In this document: positions 21,430-33,480 of the stretch, piece after piece | Layout: each line of letters opens with the position of its first letter | Position numbering within the stretch: the stretch's first letter is position 1 | Source of the DNA: Cristatella mucedo | Lineage: Eukaryota > Bryozoa > Phylactolaemata > Cristatellidae | DNA length: 64,000 nucleotides | Assembly (NCBI GenBank): GCA_009760855.2 | Contig: WPIO01000091.1 | Coordinates: 971,001 to 1,035,000 of the forward strand | Direction of reading: 5' to 3' | Position numbers and translations under genes: made by a program | Notes under the pieces: model-generated | The model's database searches: none | Told to the model about the DNA's origin: nothing | Seen by the model: the letters and a program-made list of their open reading frames with translations, nothing else

Positions 21430-21640
21430 TGCGATACCGCACAGAACACCGACGTGGGCTCAAAGACGTTTATTCACACGGACGCCGCACCAGGCCAGTA
21501 TGTGACTGCCTGCCCAGCGTCCTCGACCAAACTCCCAAGCCTTTGGCCCCGGTTACTTCTATACCACTGTCATAATTCACAACATGTCATAAGCCAACGA
21601 CAGTGTCATAATCTCAAAATAGCCAAAGATGTTATAGCTA
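21430..21640 (-). mobile_element. Possible LTR fragment
   Basis: On the minus strand AATAAAC (21468-21474) is followed about 14 bases later by GTCGGTGTT, the same order as in the LTR-like segments at 14670-14929 and 41568-41774. Ends are not defined. Confidence 0.22.
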
Positions 21641-21884
21641 GAAAGTTTTATACAGCACAGTCAAAGCCTGAGTAGATATCTGAATTACCTCGGTGACCAG
21701 CAATATAAGCCTGTGTGTGGCTATCAATGTCGCAGTGCACAATACAGCTAATTCAGCTGAGTGAGATGGTAGACAAATAGCATGAGTAAGCACAAATACC
21801 GCTGCGGCTGGAAGAGAGGGCATGCAAGAGGTAGTCTGTATGCATGCTAGAGAGTGTGAGAGAGATGTGCATGCATGCACATGA

Positions 21885-22058
21885 CTGTGTGTGTATGTGT
21901 GTGCATGCGCATGTGCGTGTGTGCGTGCGTGTGTTTGTGTGTGCGTGCGTGTGTTTGTGTGTGTGCGCGCGGGTGTAAGTGCGCATGCATGGATGTCTGT
22001 AAATGTGTGTTCGAATGCGCCTGTGCAAATGAATGCGGTCGTGAGTGTATGCGTTGGG

Positions 22059-22089
<31 letters not shown>

Positions 22090-22090
22090 G

Positions 22091-22184
<94 letters not shown>

Positions 22185-22229
22185 GAGAGAGAGTGAGAGA
22201 GATAGAGGAGACAGACAGACAGACAGATT
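21885..22229. repeat. TG-rich then (GA)n microsatellite
   Basis: An imperfect TG/TGCG stretch (21885-21975), then a long GA run (22058-22200) ending in a short (GACA)n block. Confidence 0.95.
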
Positions 22230-22499
22230 GGAAAGAGAGAGGGAAAGATTCGGCGATCGGTGGTGCTAGAGAAGTACGGTCAACACTTTGGGGGAAAAAT
22301 TATAGAATGGCGATCAGTACTTCCGGGAGTGACATTTAATAGATGTGTTATTCTGCTATGACTCAGCAAAGCAAGTCCACAGGCAGCGAGCTTTAGCATC
22401 AAAATTGATGCAGATAATTTCTTGTCTAGGGAGGGCCTGAGGGTGCAAGAAGATCTGCATTGGTATACGAGGTTAGCTAGATACAGCCCCTCCATTTTA

Positions 22500-22675
22500 G
22501 CCTAAGGGGTAGGGTGCATGCACTTCACAACCCGGGTAGTGGGTGCGAGTCCCACTACCGGCGATCTTATCTTGCCTACTAAGCAAGCAGTTGTGATAGC
22601 CACTACTGCTCTTCTGCTGCTATGTAAATGAGGATGATTGATCAGCTGATCGCTATTTTAATTTACGAAGGGCAA
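22500..22675 (+). mobile_element. SINE family 2 copy
   Basis: A tRNA-like head with a B box-like GTGCGAGTCCC, then GGCGATCTT and the AATGAGGATGATTGATCAGC-type 3' end shared with the copy at 48290-48485. Confidence 0.75.
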
Positions 22676-23120
22676 GGGATGCTAGGCACTGCCAGTGATG
22701 CCTAGGAGAATGAGAGGCACTCGAGAAGGACTTGTTGATCAATACTATCAAACGCTGCCGAATGATAAAGCAAAGCAAAACAAGTAAAGAGACTTTACGT
22801 ACGTCCACATTTCTGAAAAGGTTTTGTTTTACACCCGAAGCAATGCTGACTCTGTGGAGTGATTAGCTTTAAAATCAGACTGGAACTTACTTAAAATCGT
22901 CGAAGTTCGAATTTAGGAATTTAGCTGGCCTGTCACAATTCATTTCACTTTCTTTAAATGAACAGTAGTAGGAATACTGGGTGGAAGTTGCTAAATTGTT
23001 TTTGGTCTAATGTTGCTGAGGGAAGGGACACATGTATTATGTTAGTTAGGTAAGGCAGCAACTGATCTATGTTGCGCAGAAAAATTGCCCTAGTGCCTAG
23101 TGGCATGCTGAGGCCTACTG
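22676..23120 (-). mobile_element. LINE family A, middle RT fragment
   Basis: Aligns base by base with the minus copy at 46400-46870 (the part coding for the RT region before block 4). No 3' tail is present, so it is either a deleted copy or part of a rearranged one. Confidence 0.7.
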
Positions 23121-24041
23121 AGCTGTGGCACAGCATAGCCAACGATAGATTACGACCCGTGCAGGATTTGGACTCGCAATCTTGCACTTGTTGCCTGCCG
23201 TGAGGTCGGTGGTCAAGAATGATACTAAATGCTATTTTAAAAAAGGGAACGCCTAAGTATTGGGTTTATAATTGTAGTCTTCTGCCAAAATTTTAACGTA
23301 GCTAAACAGCAGCTCATTAAAATAGCCTCACACCAGAGGCAGTGGGCAATTGGGCTTAACGGCAGTTGGATAAGGGCCAGATAGTCACAAATTGATGATT
23401 TGTCTTTGCTGGTGGTAGATATCAATTAATGTATAGCTCTGTTTCAGAAAGTATGAGTCACTGGACGTAGGAGTGGCAGCATAGTTACTAGGCAGAATTG
23501 TTTTCCTATTAATGCAGTGAATGAGCCGTGCTGGCACTGACAAGCAGTTATCGATTAACGATGGAAGCTGGGTAGTATAATGGTGGCAGAGCAAAAGGTA
23601 GAACTGCTTCAGTCCAGAGCTATCCGCAGCGAGCTACGAATCTAATTGCACATTGGCTTTATACCCCATGCTCCCGTGTCAACGTGTACTTACTGGTATC
23701 TTCTCGATGCGTGTCTGACTTTCAAGATGCAGACAATGTCCAGCTCTCTAGCAGGCTCGATAAAAATAACTGAATTAACTAATAGATGACCTGGAATCGA
23801 GCAGACTTAAATAATCTGCATCTATGACTCCACAGGTAAAAAGAACCCAACATAAAAACGATGTACCCATATTCCAAATCAACAATGGCCTGTTCGTATG
23901 GGACGCTAGCCTATCGTTTAAATACTTGCATTTTGTGGCATCCTTTACCAGTGACTAGTTAGAAACAGTCACCATTTTGTGGCAAATATATCCCGACCCC
24001 AATATATTCTATATATATATATTCTTTTGATTGAAGTTATC

Positions 24042-24056
<15 letters not shown>

Positions 24057-24136
<80 letters not shown>
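24057..24136. repeat. (TG)n microsatellite
   Basis: About 40 uninterrupted TG units preceded by a short TA tract. Confidence 0.98.
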
Positions 24137-24138
<2 letters not shown>

Positions 24139-24664
24139 GGTGGGTGAGAGAGAACTTCAAGTTATCTTGTAAATATGTATTTATTTATAAGATAACTTAA
24201 TCTTTATCCAAGCGCTCGACATTAACACAGAAGGGCTTGAGCCTGCGATCCTGGTCATGAATCTTACCATTGGGCCAAACCAATGTAATAATGACAGGAA
24301 GCTACTACAGAGTGCAGGTAACTCCACCATTCTGCTAAACTAATGCAGACACATAGCATGGCTGACTAGCAGACATGTTGCAAGCTATGAATGACGGCTA
24401 TGACGGCATAGACAGTGGCATCTCGGCACTAGAAACTTTACAAAGCCAGAGGCAGCCAGCTTTTATTTAGCTGCTGAGCTACTGGTAACCAGCCGAGCAG
24501 GCATACTGGTAGCGATTACTACCAGACCTACACCCACCAATCCAATCGACACTGACAGGAACATGGTACAGACACGGCATGTCTGCAAATGCCACATCAG
24601 TCCAAGTGTCTGTGCTATCCTAGAGGGAACGACGACTGAACTGGTACCCACTTCCAACGTTCAG

Positions 24665-25522
24665 CATAAAATAATAATAATAATAACAACAATGCACTTG
24701 GTTAAGCGCCCTCAGAGAACTTAATCTCTTTCTAGGTGCTTTACATTTGTTGCAAAGGGAAATGCAATTGAATGGTACATAATATCATGCTTTATAAACA
24801 AACAAAATGAATAATGTGGTTAGGGGTGACATGCATAGGGTCAGCATGCAAGTGTGGTTAGTGGCAGCATACAGTGTCAGCATGCATAAGCACGCGAAGG
24901 ACGAATCACAGGGACCCACTAAATGCTGTCCTAAATAGGTGTGTTTTCAAGTTCTTTTTAAATGTGGTCAAGTCAGGGGATGTTCTGATGCAAGTCGGGA
25001 GGGAGTTCCAGGCTTTGGGAGCATATGAACTAAATGCACGGTCTCCAAAGGATTTGAGGTTTATACGAGGTATTGGTAGACTGTTGGATTCCGAAAGTGG
25101 GTGGGACGATGCTTGGCCTGGTGGGGAAGTAGATCTGAGAGATAGGCTGGAGCCAAAGAATGAAGTTACATAAAAGTGAGCAACAAAACCTTGAAGTCAA
25201 TCCGTTGCTTGACTGGTAGCCAGTGCAGGTCGACGAGAAGTGGTGTGATGTGGGAACTGCGCAGCTCACAACAAACAAGCCTAGCTGCGGAGTTTTGCAC
25301 CAGCTGCAATCGCCTGATCGTACATGCCGGTAGGCCAGTAAGCAGTGAGTTGCAGAAGTCGAGACGGGATGTCACGAATGCATGGACCAACTTGGACGTG
25401 GTATCTTTATCTAAACAAGCCCGAATTTTAGCAATGTTATGTAGCTGAAAGTAGGCAGATTTGACTGTGGAGCTGATATGGTCGTCTTACGAGAGATCGC
25501 TTTGGAACATGACACCTAACAA
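24665..25522 (-). mobile_element. LINE family A copy
   Basis: Reversed: ATT-type repeats, hairpin tail, 3' UTR and C-terminal RT with [20 protein letters not shown] still readable. It breaks off near the ESARNLG region. Same orientation as UNC80. Confidence 0.9.
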
Positions 25523-26619
25523 CGATTGTGGTGAAGCATGACGACGGCTGTGTGTGAACGATCCCAAAGCGTAATACAAAAGCTGCCTGGCAAGGTATCG
25601 TTCAATAAATAGAACAAGCAGGTGGCTGCTGCCGGCTGCTGCCTCCGAGTGGACTGGCCATTGCTATTGTATTCGCTACAAGTCTCGACAGTTTGCCGCC
25701 GGCACTGTGCCACATTGCAGGGGAAGGCTTGGCACCGGGACAAGAGGTCGAATGGCCGGAATTGATACATCGATGAGCAGTGTGAACTGCCGAGGGTGCT
25801 GAACAACCGCCGGCTGCATTCCACCTGAGGAGTAGCCGGTGGAATGAGGTGACTGGCAGTGATTCAGGCCTGACCTGAAAGCACAGCCGACAATGGACAA
25901 TGGCTGCTTTCCTTTCTGCAGAGCTTAGCACTTATAGCACCAGTGACCGGCAGCCAAGATCTGTGAAGCTCTGTGACCGGCAGCAGAGGGAGTATGCATA
26001 GCAAGTCCAGCCCCTCACTAGAAAGAGTTGCCCTTGTCCAGGTGAATGGCACAGATTTACTTTCAAGCCATTCGACGGATCATCGTGAAAGAGGTTTAGC
26101 AGCTACGTAGATCGTTCACATCAATGCATGCTATTGGCTGTTAGCGCACTATGATTGCTTCGCTGGCTGCTAGTGGCAATGGAGGAAGTAGTATGATTTA
26201 TCCAACATGTGACCGGCACTGATGGGCTTGCATATTTTGCTGCCACCACAATGGCTGCCTTAACAAACATCGGGTGTGCTCAAGTGGCCCATGTCTTGTA
26301 AGACGTTCTATGGGCAAGCTAGCAAAGAGCTTGGTCTTATAATATGACAGCTGACACATTAAGGCTGAAGGTTAAAACCTTGATGATGACCTGCTGGATA
26401 CCTCCAAGAAATTGCATCCAGGTAACACGACCCAGAGGAGAGGCATTGAACTGTAGTGCAGCTGCTGCAGCTAATGCAAAACTTGCCAGCTAAATCTGTA
26501 ACTGGCCTTTTATACACTTCACTGTGTGGCTAAAAAGTGACAGGCAACATATGCTGAATGCGATATGCGAGCCTGCTCGCGTTAATGAGGTTCTGGTGGC
26601 AGAAATGCGGCGGCAGCAC

Positions 26620-26759
26620 CTGCTCTTGCTGATCTTGGCCGATCTCTTGGCCGACTGACTTGCAATATCTATGAGGCCACTCAAAGCCACGCGATGCAGA
26701 GTTCCGCCGTGATATCGCTGACAATAGATGAGGAATTTTCTTGCGTCGCCGTAGACTGC
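26620..26759 (-). CDS. UNC80: UNC80 exon 9 (RVALSGLID block)
   Basis: 140 bases with acceptor CTGTGTTGGCAG and donor AGCAG/GTGCTG (a weaker donor), phase 0 to 2. It encodes AVYGDARKFLIYCQRYHGGT, LHRVALSGLIDIASQS and a Lys/Arg/Ser tail. The vertebrate block reads LYCDIRQLVQFIKEAHGNVFRRVALSALLDSAEK, so the match covers most of the exon. The alignment continues directly from exon 8. Confidence 0.95.
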
Positions 26760-26906
26760 CTGCCAACACAGAAGAGAAATCTCAGGAATAGCTTGTCGAT
26801 AGAAAGTAGACAAGTGAGCTGGATAAAATGGAAACTTGGCCATTAGTAATAAGAAAACATCTTGCCACTGGCAGCTTGCAAACCTGATCCGACTATGGCA
26901 ACTTAC
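26760..26906. other. UNC80: UNC80 intron 8 (shortest, 147 bases)
   Basis: Bounded by GTAAGT and TTGGCAG, with a pyrimidine-rich 3' part. No repeats. Confidence 0.9.
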
Positions 26907-27097
26907 TACGTTACGCGGCTTGCTGAGATCTGCCACAATGGGAACCAGCCGAGTAACCAGTGTGCCGAGTGTCAAAGCCAAGATGACTCCTTCAATGCCT
27001 CGGTGTCCTTCACCACTTATGCTGTGCCCGAAATTGGTTGAATATCCCGAAGAACCGGTAGTGCTCACTCCTGGCAATGCTGAGCTGCCATTTTGAC
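26907..27097 (-). CDS. UNC80: UNC80 exon 8 (STNFGHS...IEGVI block)
   Basis: 191 bases with acceptor CTTTTTCTCAAG and a GTAAGT donor, phase 1 to 0. After a Gly/Ser-rich start it encodes SGYSTNFGHSISGEGHRGIE, GVILALTLGTLVTRLV and ADLSKPRNV. Vertebrate UNC80 reads AGFGNNFTTVDNKSTAQNVEGIIVSAMFKSLITRC, so NF..., the EG[IV]I hinge and the LVTR/LITR helix agree. Confidence 0.93.
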
Positions 27098-27789
27098 CTT
27101 GAGAAAAAGCGTAAGGGAACAGGTAAACAATGCAGAATTCGATTTGGTGGAACATTAGCAGGTCGTACGCATATGGGAGCCAACCACAGTTACTTTATTG
27201 TGTTTTGCACGGAACTTAGCAAAAAGTAGTGGTTTCTCATCAGCAGAGGCACTGGATATTCCTGTGCATACCCTTGGAGTGAGATGGACTTGCAATGTAG
27301 CAATAGAGGACCAAATAGACCAGCTGCTGACAGAATAATGCTTGTTAATCCCAGAAAGGTAAGACCCCATTAATCAGATACAATACATCTGAGATACAGC
27401 TGCTTGAGCCAGGTGGTGCTGGAACGTCTTAGCTTGACGCATTTCCTGCAAGGCCTGCACTGAAAAGCCGTAATCTGCAGCTAGATGTACAAGCAGTCGC
27501 CTAAACAAGTGACTGTGATAGTGAGCAGCGATGTACCGCAGCATTTGAACAGCAGATGTCTGCCTGGAATAGGGCCACGACCTTGTTGCTGGGTTCTCCT
27601 AGGCTAGCCCCAAGCTCCTGCATAACCAACAAAAGCAATCCCTGTACTTTGTTAAAAATGCGCACTGCAGCTGTACAATTACATTCGCTTTTAAATGTAT
27701 CTTTTAAATACTACTAATTATAAGCAAACTAAGCAACTCATTAATGGATCCCAAACAAATGACTAAATCAAGAACTGTCTTCCACGGTG

Positions 27790-28447
27790 GCTTGCAAAAA
27801 TTTAACAAGCGCCTTGGTTCTGTTATGGCTAGATTATTGTAATTCCCTTTTGGCTGCGCTACCGAAAAAAAGTCACAAGGCCACTGCAACTGGTAATGAA
27901 TATGGCTGCAAGGCCAGTTTGCGAAGTGTCTCTATTGATGCAAAAGTGGCTGCCGGTGCATCAACGGAAACAGAGCAAAGTTCTTACACTGACCCACAAG
28001 GCCCTTCTCAGCTTGGCTCCTTCATATGTAACTGCGCTGCTGCATCAGTTTCAGCCTCCTCGTGCCCTCAGGTCCTGTATGGACAATAAATAACCTGTTC
28101 CATTTCTCTACGTAAAGACCGTTGGCAACAGAAGCTTTTGCTTTGCAGGTCATAGACTGTGGAACTCACTTCCATGATTCTTACGCAACAACAACTAATC
28201 TCCTGTTGCTGACTTTGGCACATCCTTTCCAGCCGTCCTGAGCTGCTACTACCAGGCTACTTACTACCTCAACTGCTCTATTGACTCAGCTATGCTTCTC
28301 ACTTTCTCTTTGTTGCGTGAGATTAAATTTGTTGGCGACGGAATGCGTACCAAACATACTTCGGCTTTGGGTGCTCTATATGAGACTCTCCTGACCTACA
28401 TAGTCTTTGTGGCTTTGTGAAGTTACAGATGGAGATACATTACATCG
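27790..28447 (+). mobile_element. LINE family B, longest copy
   Basis: Frames joined by shifts read LDYCNSLLAALPKK, then KWLPVHQRKQSKVLTLTHKA, LLSLAPSYVTALL and an RALRS stretch, the C-terminal part of a non-LTR RT. A GRRFCFAGHRLWNSLP-type region and a 3' UTR ending at GGAGATACATTACAT follow. The 3' end differs from family A. Confidence 0.88.
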
Positions 28448-29444
28448 CGAGCACACGGGCTCTTGGGTGTGCCTATCGGCAGCCATGCATGCATCATCTA
28501 AAAAATTATAATCTTGCTTCTGACTTGCTCATAGGGGCGATGCCACGTGGGAGGCAAGGCCCAAAAGGAATGAAAAATTAGCATGCAATCATTGTGTCGA
28601 TTTGACATGCACTCAGCGACTGCCCATCGAGTAGAAGCAGGACATGATTTCATGATTCTGGGAAACTCTGTGGACCCAAGCATTTCAAAGTTTTTAAAAT
28701 AAAGCATTCCAATTAAAAAAGCCATCCACATATCCCAAATCAAAGACTGTCCTTGCCCCAGCCCCGGCCCGACGTAGGGGACTGCCAAGGCCTCTGCCCG
28801 CCCCTGCTGTTAGAGCATGAAATTGCCCCTGCACACCCTTGATTCCACCACTGGCTACATCCAAGTACTGGACAGCCACTTTTTGCTAGAGCAAAGTAAA
28901 CCAGCTATTCTAAAAATGTGATAAAATCTCACTTCATATCCAAAAGCCACACACGTGCCGTGGCTCACAGACAGTAAAAGTGCAGGGCGTGCCATTGTAC
29001 ACTCATTGCTGGATGCACTTCTGTTGGTGACAGGGTTACCCTAAAACCATTTATCTATGGCCTTCCAAGGATGTGGCCAGCTTTGGAGATACACAGCATT
29101 TACAAATAAAGGCAATTAATGAAAGAACTCAGGTTATTTATTAGTTTGACCTGCAGCTTGATTGCATGCTAGCAAGCTTTAAAGATGAATACTTGGGTTG
29201 CATACCATTAAATTAATTCTCACTAGTCTTATGTAATACTACCAGAGATGACTGGAAAGGCAGATAGTACCAACCAAAAGTTCTATTGAGGATCGCACAT
29301 CGTAAAGTAATTGCTGGTGATTTCTGCAGTGCTATTAGGCACTTTTGACTATGTATGGCAATCCTTGGGATTAAAGCATTCGTGGACAGACAGAATTGTT
29401 TGAAATGCAACGCAGCTACACGCATGTATACAGCATGGGTGCTA

Positions 29445-29545
29445 GCCATGGGGTAAGGTGCTTGCGCACCACAGCCCGGGTCGTGGGCTTGGTTCCTGCG
29501 GCAGCCTGCCACTTTCTATGCCCACTGAAAGCAGGAGCAATAGAA
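29445..29545 (+). mobile_element. SINE family 2 head
   Basis: A tRNA-like segment (GGGGTAAGGTGCTTGC ... GGTCGTGGGC) with a weak B box and a short GCCCACTGAAAGCAGG body, directly followed by a family 1 SINE. Confidence 0.55.
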
Positions 29546-29551
29546 GCAAAG

Positions 29552-29690
29552 GCTTGCTTGGTTGGCAGATAAGGCGTTCGCCCCGACCAAGGTCTGGCTG
29601 AGGTCGTGTGCTCGAGCCCCAGGCATAAGTGAAGCGCCTGAATAGAGATTAAGTTCTCTTGGGGCGCTATACAAATGAATTATAATTTTT
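29552..29690 (+). mobile_element. SINE family 1, well-preserved copy
   Basis: A tRNA-like head (GTTGGCAGATAAGGCG ... GTGCTCGAGCCCC as B box) is joined to a tail beginning GTGAAGCGCCTGAATAGAG and containing GAGATTAAGTTCTCT. It ends in an A/T-rich ATGAATTATAATT. The tail matches the 3' hairpin of LINE family A. Confidence 0.85.
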
Positions 29691-30176
29691 TTTATATTTT
29701 CTGTCACTGAATAAAGAAGGTAGCAGCGGACATTTACTGCATGCAGCTGTAGGCAGTCTGGCACCTGGCACCTGGTGTCTCCTGCTGCTGCTGCTGCTCC
29801 GCATGCCTCGGGCATCACTTGGCAGGGGGAAAAGTAGTCCAGTTAGAAGGCTTCAGTACAAGTGTGCTACACGAGCGCAGGGAGCGCAGCAAGAGCACCC
29901 TGCTACGGCAGCGACAGCAGCACCCAGCAGCCAGACAGCTGCTGAGGTCGGCAGAGCCGTTTGCAGCAGCAGTGGCACCACATGCTGCTATGCTGCTATG
30001 CAGCCTCCGATAGACAAGGCGCGCTACTAACCGCGCTTGTACAGGACGGCTAGCTCTGAGGAAACCTTAGAGGAGCGCAGCCCAGTGCATCCATGCGACT
30101 CGAGGCCCGTCGCTCATGCCACTGCAATACCAGGCCCACTGGCAGGAAGGAGCGCCCACTGGTGGCGGCCCACTAC

Positions 30177-30400
30177 CTGACTCGTCCGCAGTCTTGCAGT
30201 AGCCGACGTACGCATGAAGGAAGCGAAGCACTCGCTCGACGGGCGAGGAGCCGGCGACGAAGGCCCTCAGGGAAGCTCTGAAGTCGGCAGGCCGCAGCTC
30301 GTGCAGGTCAGCGAGCGCGGCAACGGCTCGCTCGCGCACCTCGGCCATCACCGAACTTGAGTAGTGCGAGCACAGCGAGCAGCCGACAGTGATGACGATC
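30177..30400 (-). CDS. UNC80: UNC80 exon 7 (FLHAYVGYC block)
   Basis: 224 bases with acceptor GCATTTTTGCAG and donor TCAG/GTAGTG, phase 2 to 1. It encodes IVITVGCSLC, an Ala/Arg/Leu helical part with FRASLRAFV, and VERVLRFLHAYVGYCKTADE. Vertebrate UNC80: IVKSLGCAYGC ... FRQTMRDYV ... VVDFLHALLGFCMEP. The entry phase agrees with exon 6 only if the GTAAGT donor of exon 6 is used, which also restores the alignment. The exon is more GC-rich than the flanking introns. Confidence 0.95.
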
Positions 30401-31559
30401 CTGCAAAAATGCAGCCACACACTGGCAGCAGCTTGCCGCTGGTGGGAAAGCTGCCAAGCCACCAAAATGCATGCTTCTAGGTGACGATCATAGCGGCCGT
30501 GGCGGGATAGCAGCAGAAGCAGCAGCGTTGGCCTACAGTGGCAAACAAGGATCTCTGTCTGAGATGACAGCGGTTAGATCGCGACCGGTACAATCACCTG
30601 ATTTTTCACTGGCACTTCTAGTGAAGCGACTGCACAACTGATCACAAGGGCACCCACCTGTGTACTATGAGCACAAAGCTTGCAAGCTCTCACTGTATCC
30701 TGTGCACAGCCATCCTATCCTGCACACGAATTAACAATCAGCACACCATAGCAATCGTGAGTTTGACCGATCACTGTCATTCATCCTTGCTGTCGTTCAA
30801 CGACAGCCTTTTCTAGGGCCAACTCGCGGCAGCCGGTTCTGCCACAGCTTGTGTGTGCACTCACAGAAGCCAACGAGCAAAGCCGAGCACCGGCAGAAGT
30901 AAGAGCCAAAATGATTCGGCTCAGAGAACTCAGCGCACCTCACACCTCCCTTGCCGTGCTTAACCTGCTTCTGATCATTCTGGATCGCTAGCTTGAGGAA
31001 GGAACTCTTCCATCAGGGAAGCGCATCTTCAGTCATGCGTCTGGCTTACGTGACTTTTGAAATTTTCTTGAATCCAGGCATGCCCCTATTTATTTCAATA
31101 CAGGTTGCTTGCAGCCCACACGCATACACACGTGCACACACACACACCATGCAGACACAGAATACATCTTGCACACCTGCCTGCTTCCATTAACTTTAGA
31201 TTTGCATGCTAGGTAGAATCGCTACTGAATCGCCCACCCAGACATGTTCAGGCACCCGTATGGAGCATTGCATGCATGTGGCCGTGCTGGCATGCGACAG
31301 AGTTCGTGACAAGAGTCACTCGCCCTAAGTATGCAGTCTACAGTTGCGACAGCCTAGCTGAAGGCAGCCAGAGCACAATGTATGTACCAGAGATGATCAA
31401 AAAGTAAGGAGAAATCGGCTGTTTACGACCTATGCAGAGTGGAGCAGGCAGCAGACGACGCATGATCGAGCACACACTGATGACATTCCAGTTCTGCCCT
31501 GATGCTGCACGTATTCGCCGCAGAAGCTCATTTTAGTCTGCAGCTCTGTCTTTACTTAC
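30401..31559. other. UNC80: UNC80 intron 6
   Basis: 1.16 kb of unique-looking sequence with a short imperfect CA stretch near 31125-31145. No transposon recognised. Confidence 0.6.
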
Positions 31560-31953
31560 TCTACAACAGCATCGAGTGCCAACTGATACAGTTCCTTGGA
31601 AGTCCTTTCGATTTTGGACGGTGCGTCCGACTCACTGCCACCAGCGCTAGCCGATGTACCACTTTCGCCGAGGATGGTGTCTCCAATTTGCCACTCGCAC
31701 TTTTGCCGCTTCTGACAGCTCGACTGCCTGCTGCTGCCTGCCTGTGCCCTCAGCACGCCCAGGCCCAGGAGGCGCCGTATGATGCTCACAGCGTGGAGGC
31801 AGACCACGTGCGTGGCATCGTTTAGCACGGCCTGATGGACGGCCTTCAGTAATACGGCATAGTTAAGCATACCATTGTCCTGGATATAATGCATTGATCC
31901 GATGGCCTCTTCCTGAAACTGGCCTACAGCGCAGTCCAGAGCAGGGTGTGCAG
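31560..31953 (-). CDS. UNC80: UNC80 exon 6 (NGML...LLKAV block)
   Basis: 394 bases with acceptor TTTCACTCGCAG and donor GTAGA/GTAAGT, phase 1 to 2. It encodes AHPALDCAVGQF, HYIQDNGMLNYAVLLKAV, a helix ending RRLLGLGVLR, a Ser/Gly-rich linker, and YQLALDAVV at the end. The vertebrate order is PHEPLACANL ... VHKNGMLDLSVVLKAV ... CLLQLGV ... HRLALTMLIK. An internal GTGAGT (near 31635) could be mistaken for the donor, but only the later site restores both phase and alignment with exon 7. Confidence 0.94.
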
Positions 31954-32799
31954 CTGCGAGTGAAATCATGCCTGAACGGTGCTGGAGCAACGCGAAGGGT
32001 CACAGCAAGCACGGCATCTACACTAGTGTGCTAGTGCTTAAGTATGCACGAGCGGTGCCGTCAGCAGCATGCTCAACCCAGCGCTCCTCCACCCCTTCCT
32101 TAATGGGGGAATTCCGATACAGCTCAGAAGGCTTAACGCGCTTCAGCATAAAAAGGCGCAGATTGTATCTGTTTCTTCTGACTATAGCTGCCAGCTGGGC
32201 CTTATGTAACACCTACTGCAATATTGTTACATTATCCTGCCTAGACATGAAAATTCGGTATACGTGTTTTACTGCATGAATCTGCAGGTAGTTGCAGCAT
32301 GATCAAGCAAGCACGTTAGCGGATCTGATGGACTTCTGGCTCTGGTTCATACTACAGCACACAGACATCTTATATAGTTGCATTGCCTTTTATCCAACTG
32401 ACCACAGACACGTGCCTCACTCTGATTATGCGACAGTAGTCTTAAATAGCACAGCAAGCCGAATTCTTTTGAGTTTGCATTAGATCAGCATCAGTCAATC
32501 TGACCGCGTCAACCATTGCTAGCCATGTGCTGTCTTCTCATCATGTCATTTTCACTGGGTCGTAAGATGTCCCACTGAGGCTGCTTCCTCAAAGACCCTG
32601 GACGACATGTTGCTACCATCATGCACAGATAGGCTCACGAAGACCTGAAGCTGAGAGCATCAGGTCTGTCTTTGCAATACCCAACAAGGTCAAGAACTGG
32701 TGAAAGTTACCACCAATTGCGACACATGTCAGACAGCACCAGAGAGGTTAAAGAAACAACCCTTCCATTAAGGACCAGAGAGTCGGGTTTGGGCTTAAC

Positions 32800-33075
32800 C
32801 AGGATTAGAAGCCAATGAGATCAAGACCTTAAAATTGCCAGGCACCTTAACCGCTAGACCAAACCAGCTCGGCGAATGCCAAGACAGGCTACCATTAAGT
32901 GTCAGATGCAGAGCTGTCCTGGGAAGGGTCAGAGGGAGGGTAGAGCTGACTGTCATAGACATTGCAATGAAAGCCAAGGCTCTGTGAAGGTGGTGCCGAC
33001 GTCGACCAGACGGAGAGTTTAGACGATGAAATGAAAGGAGCCAAGACCAAACCCCAATGTAAGCCATTTAATTTA
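32800..33075 (-). mobile_element. LINE fragment with degraded YADD region
   Basis: On the minus strand a frame reads GLVLAPF, then LGFHCNVYDSQLYPPSDPSQ. This is recognisable as the RT block 4 to YADD region ([14 protein letters not shown]-type) with the catalytic box mutated. A SINE family 1 head (about 32842-32874, reversed) overlaps its 3' side, so the element is disrupted. Confidence 0.65.
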
Positions 33076-33084
33076 ACAGCCACA

Positions 33085-33225
33085 TTTTAATAGTGGTAGA
33101 AGAGTCGTAACTTAACGATTAACACCACTTTCCGAAGGCAATAAAGGATCGCCCACTTCAGAACTTGAACTCACACCCTGGGTAGTGAAGAGCGATTACC
33201 TTACCCCTAGGCTAAGACTCAGGCC
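33085..33225 (-). mobile_element. SINE family 2 copy
   Basis: A reversed body (AGAAGAGTCGT ... AAAGGATCGCCCAC) and a tRNA-like head with a degraded B box (reverse of GAACTTGAACTC). Confidence 0.7.
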
Positions 33226-33299
33226 ATTCTAAAAGGGTTCCCCCTAGGAAGACCGGCAGCCATTTACGTCTACACAACGACATCTCTCACACAGGCAGG

Positions 33300-33480
33300 A
33301 CCTAACCCATTTAGGAACTGTGGCAGTGATGCCTAGGTTTGTCCCGAGATATGCAAAAAGAATCTGGTGGTCAATTGTGTCAAATGCTGCTGAGAGATCT
33401 AGGAGCAGTAGCAGAGATGACCAACCAGTATTATTCAGAAAATCATTGCAAACTCGCAGCCCATCAGCTTCTGGACAATA
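33300..33480 (-). mobile_element. LINE RT fragment
   Basis: Reversed reading shows a diverged FD.IDHQILF..L and GITATVPKWVRS-type segment that precedes RT block 4 in L2/CR1-like elements. Short and decayed. Confidence 0.5.

Larger units (their letters stand above)
21088..26619. other. UNC80: UNC80 intron 9
   Basis: 5.5 kb, largely repeats: a possible LTR piece (21430-21640), TG- and GA-rich microsatellites (21885-22229), SINE family 2 (22500-22675), LINE family A fragments (22676-23120 and 24665-25522) and a TG tract (24057-24136). The rest shows nothing recognisable. Confidence 0.65.
27098..30176. other. UNC80: UNC80 intron 7
   Basis: 3.1 kb. It contains a LINE family B copy (27790-28447), a SINE family 2 head (29445-29545) and a SINE family 1 copy (29552-29690). 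The stretches 27100-27780 and 28450-29440 show nothing recognisable. Confidence 0.7.
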
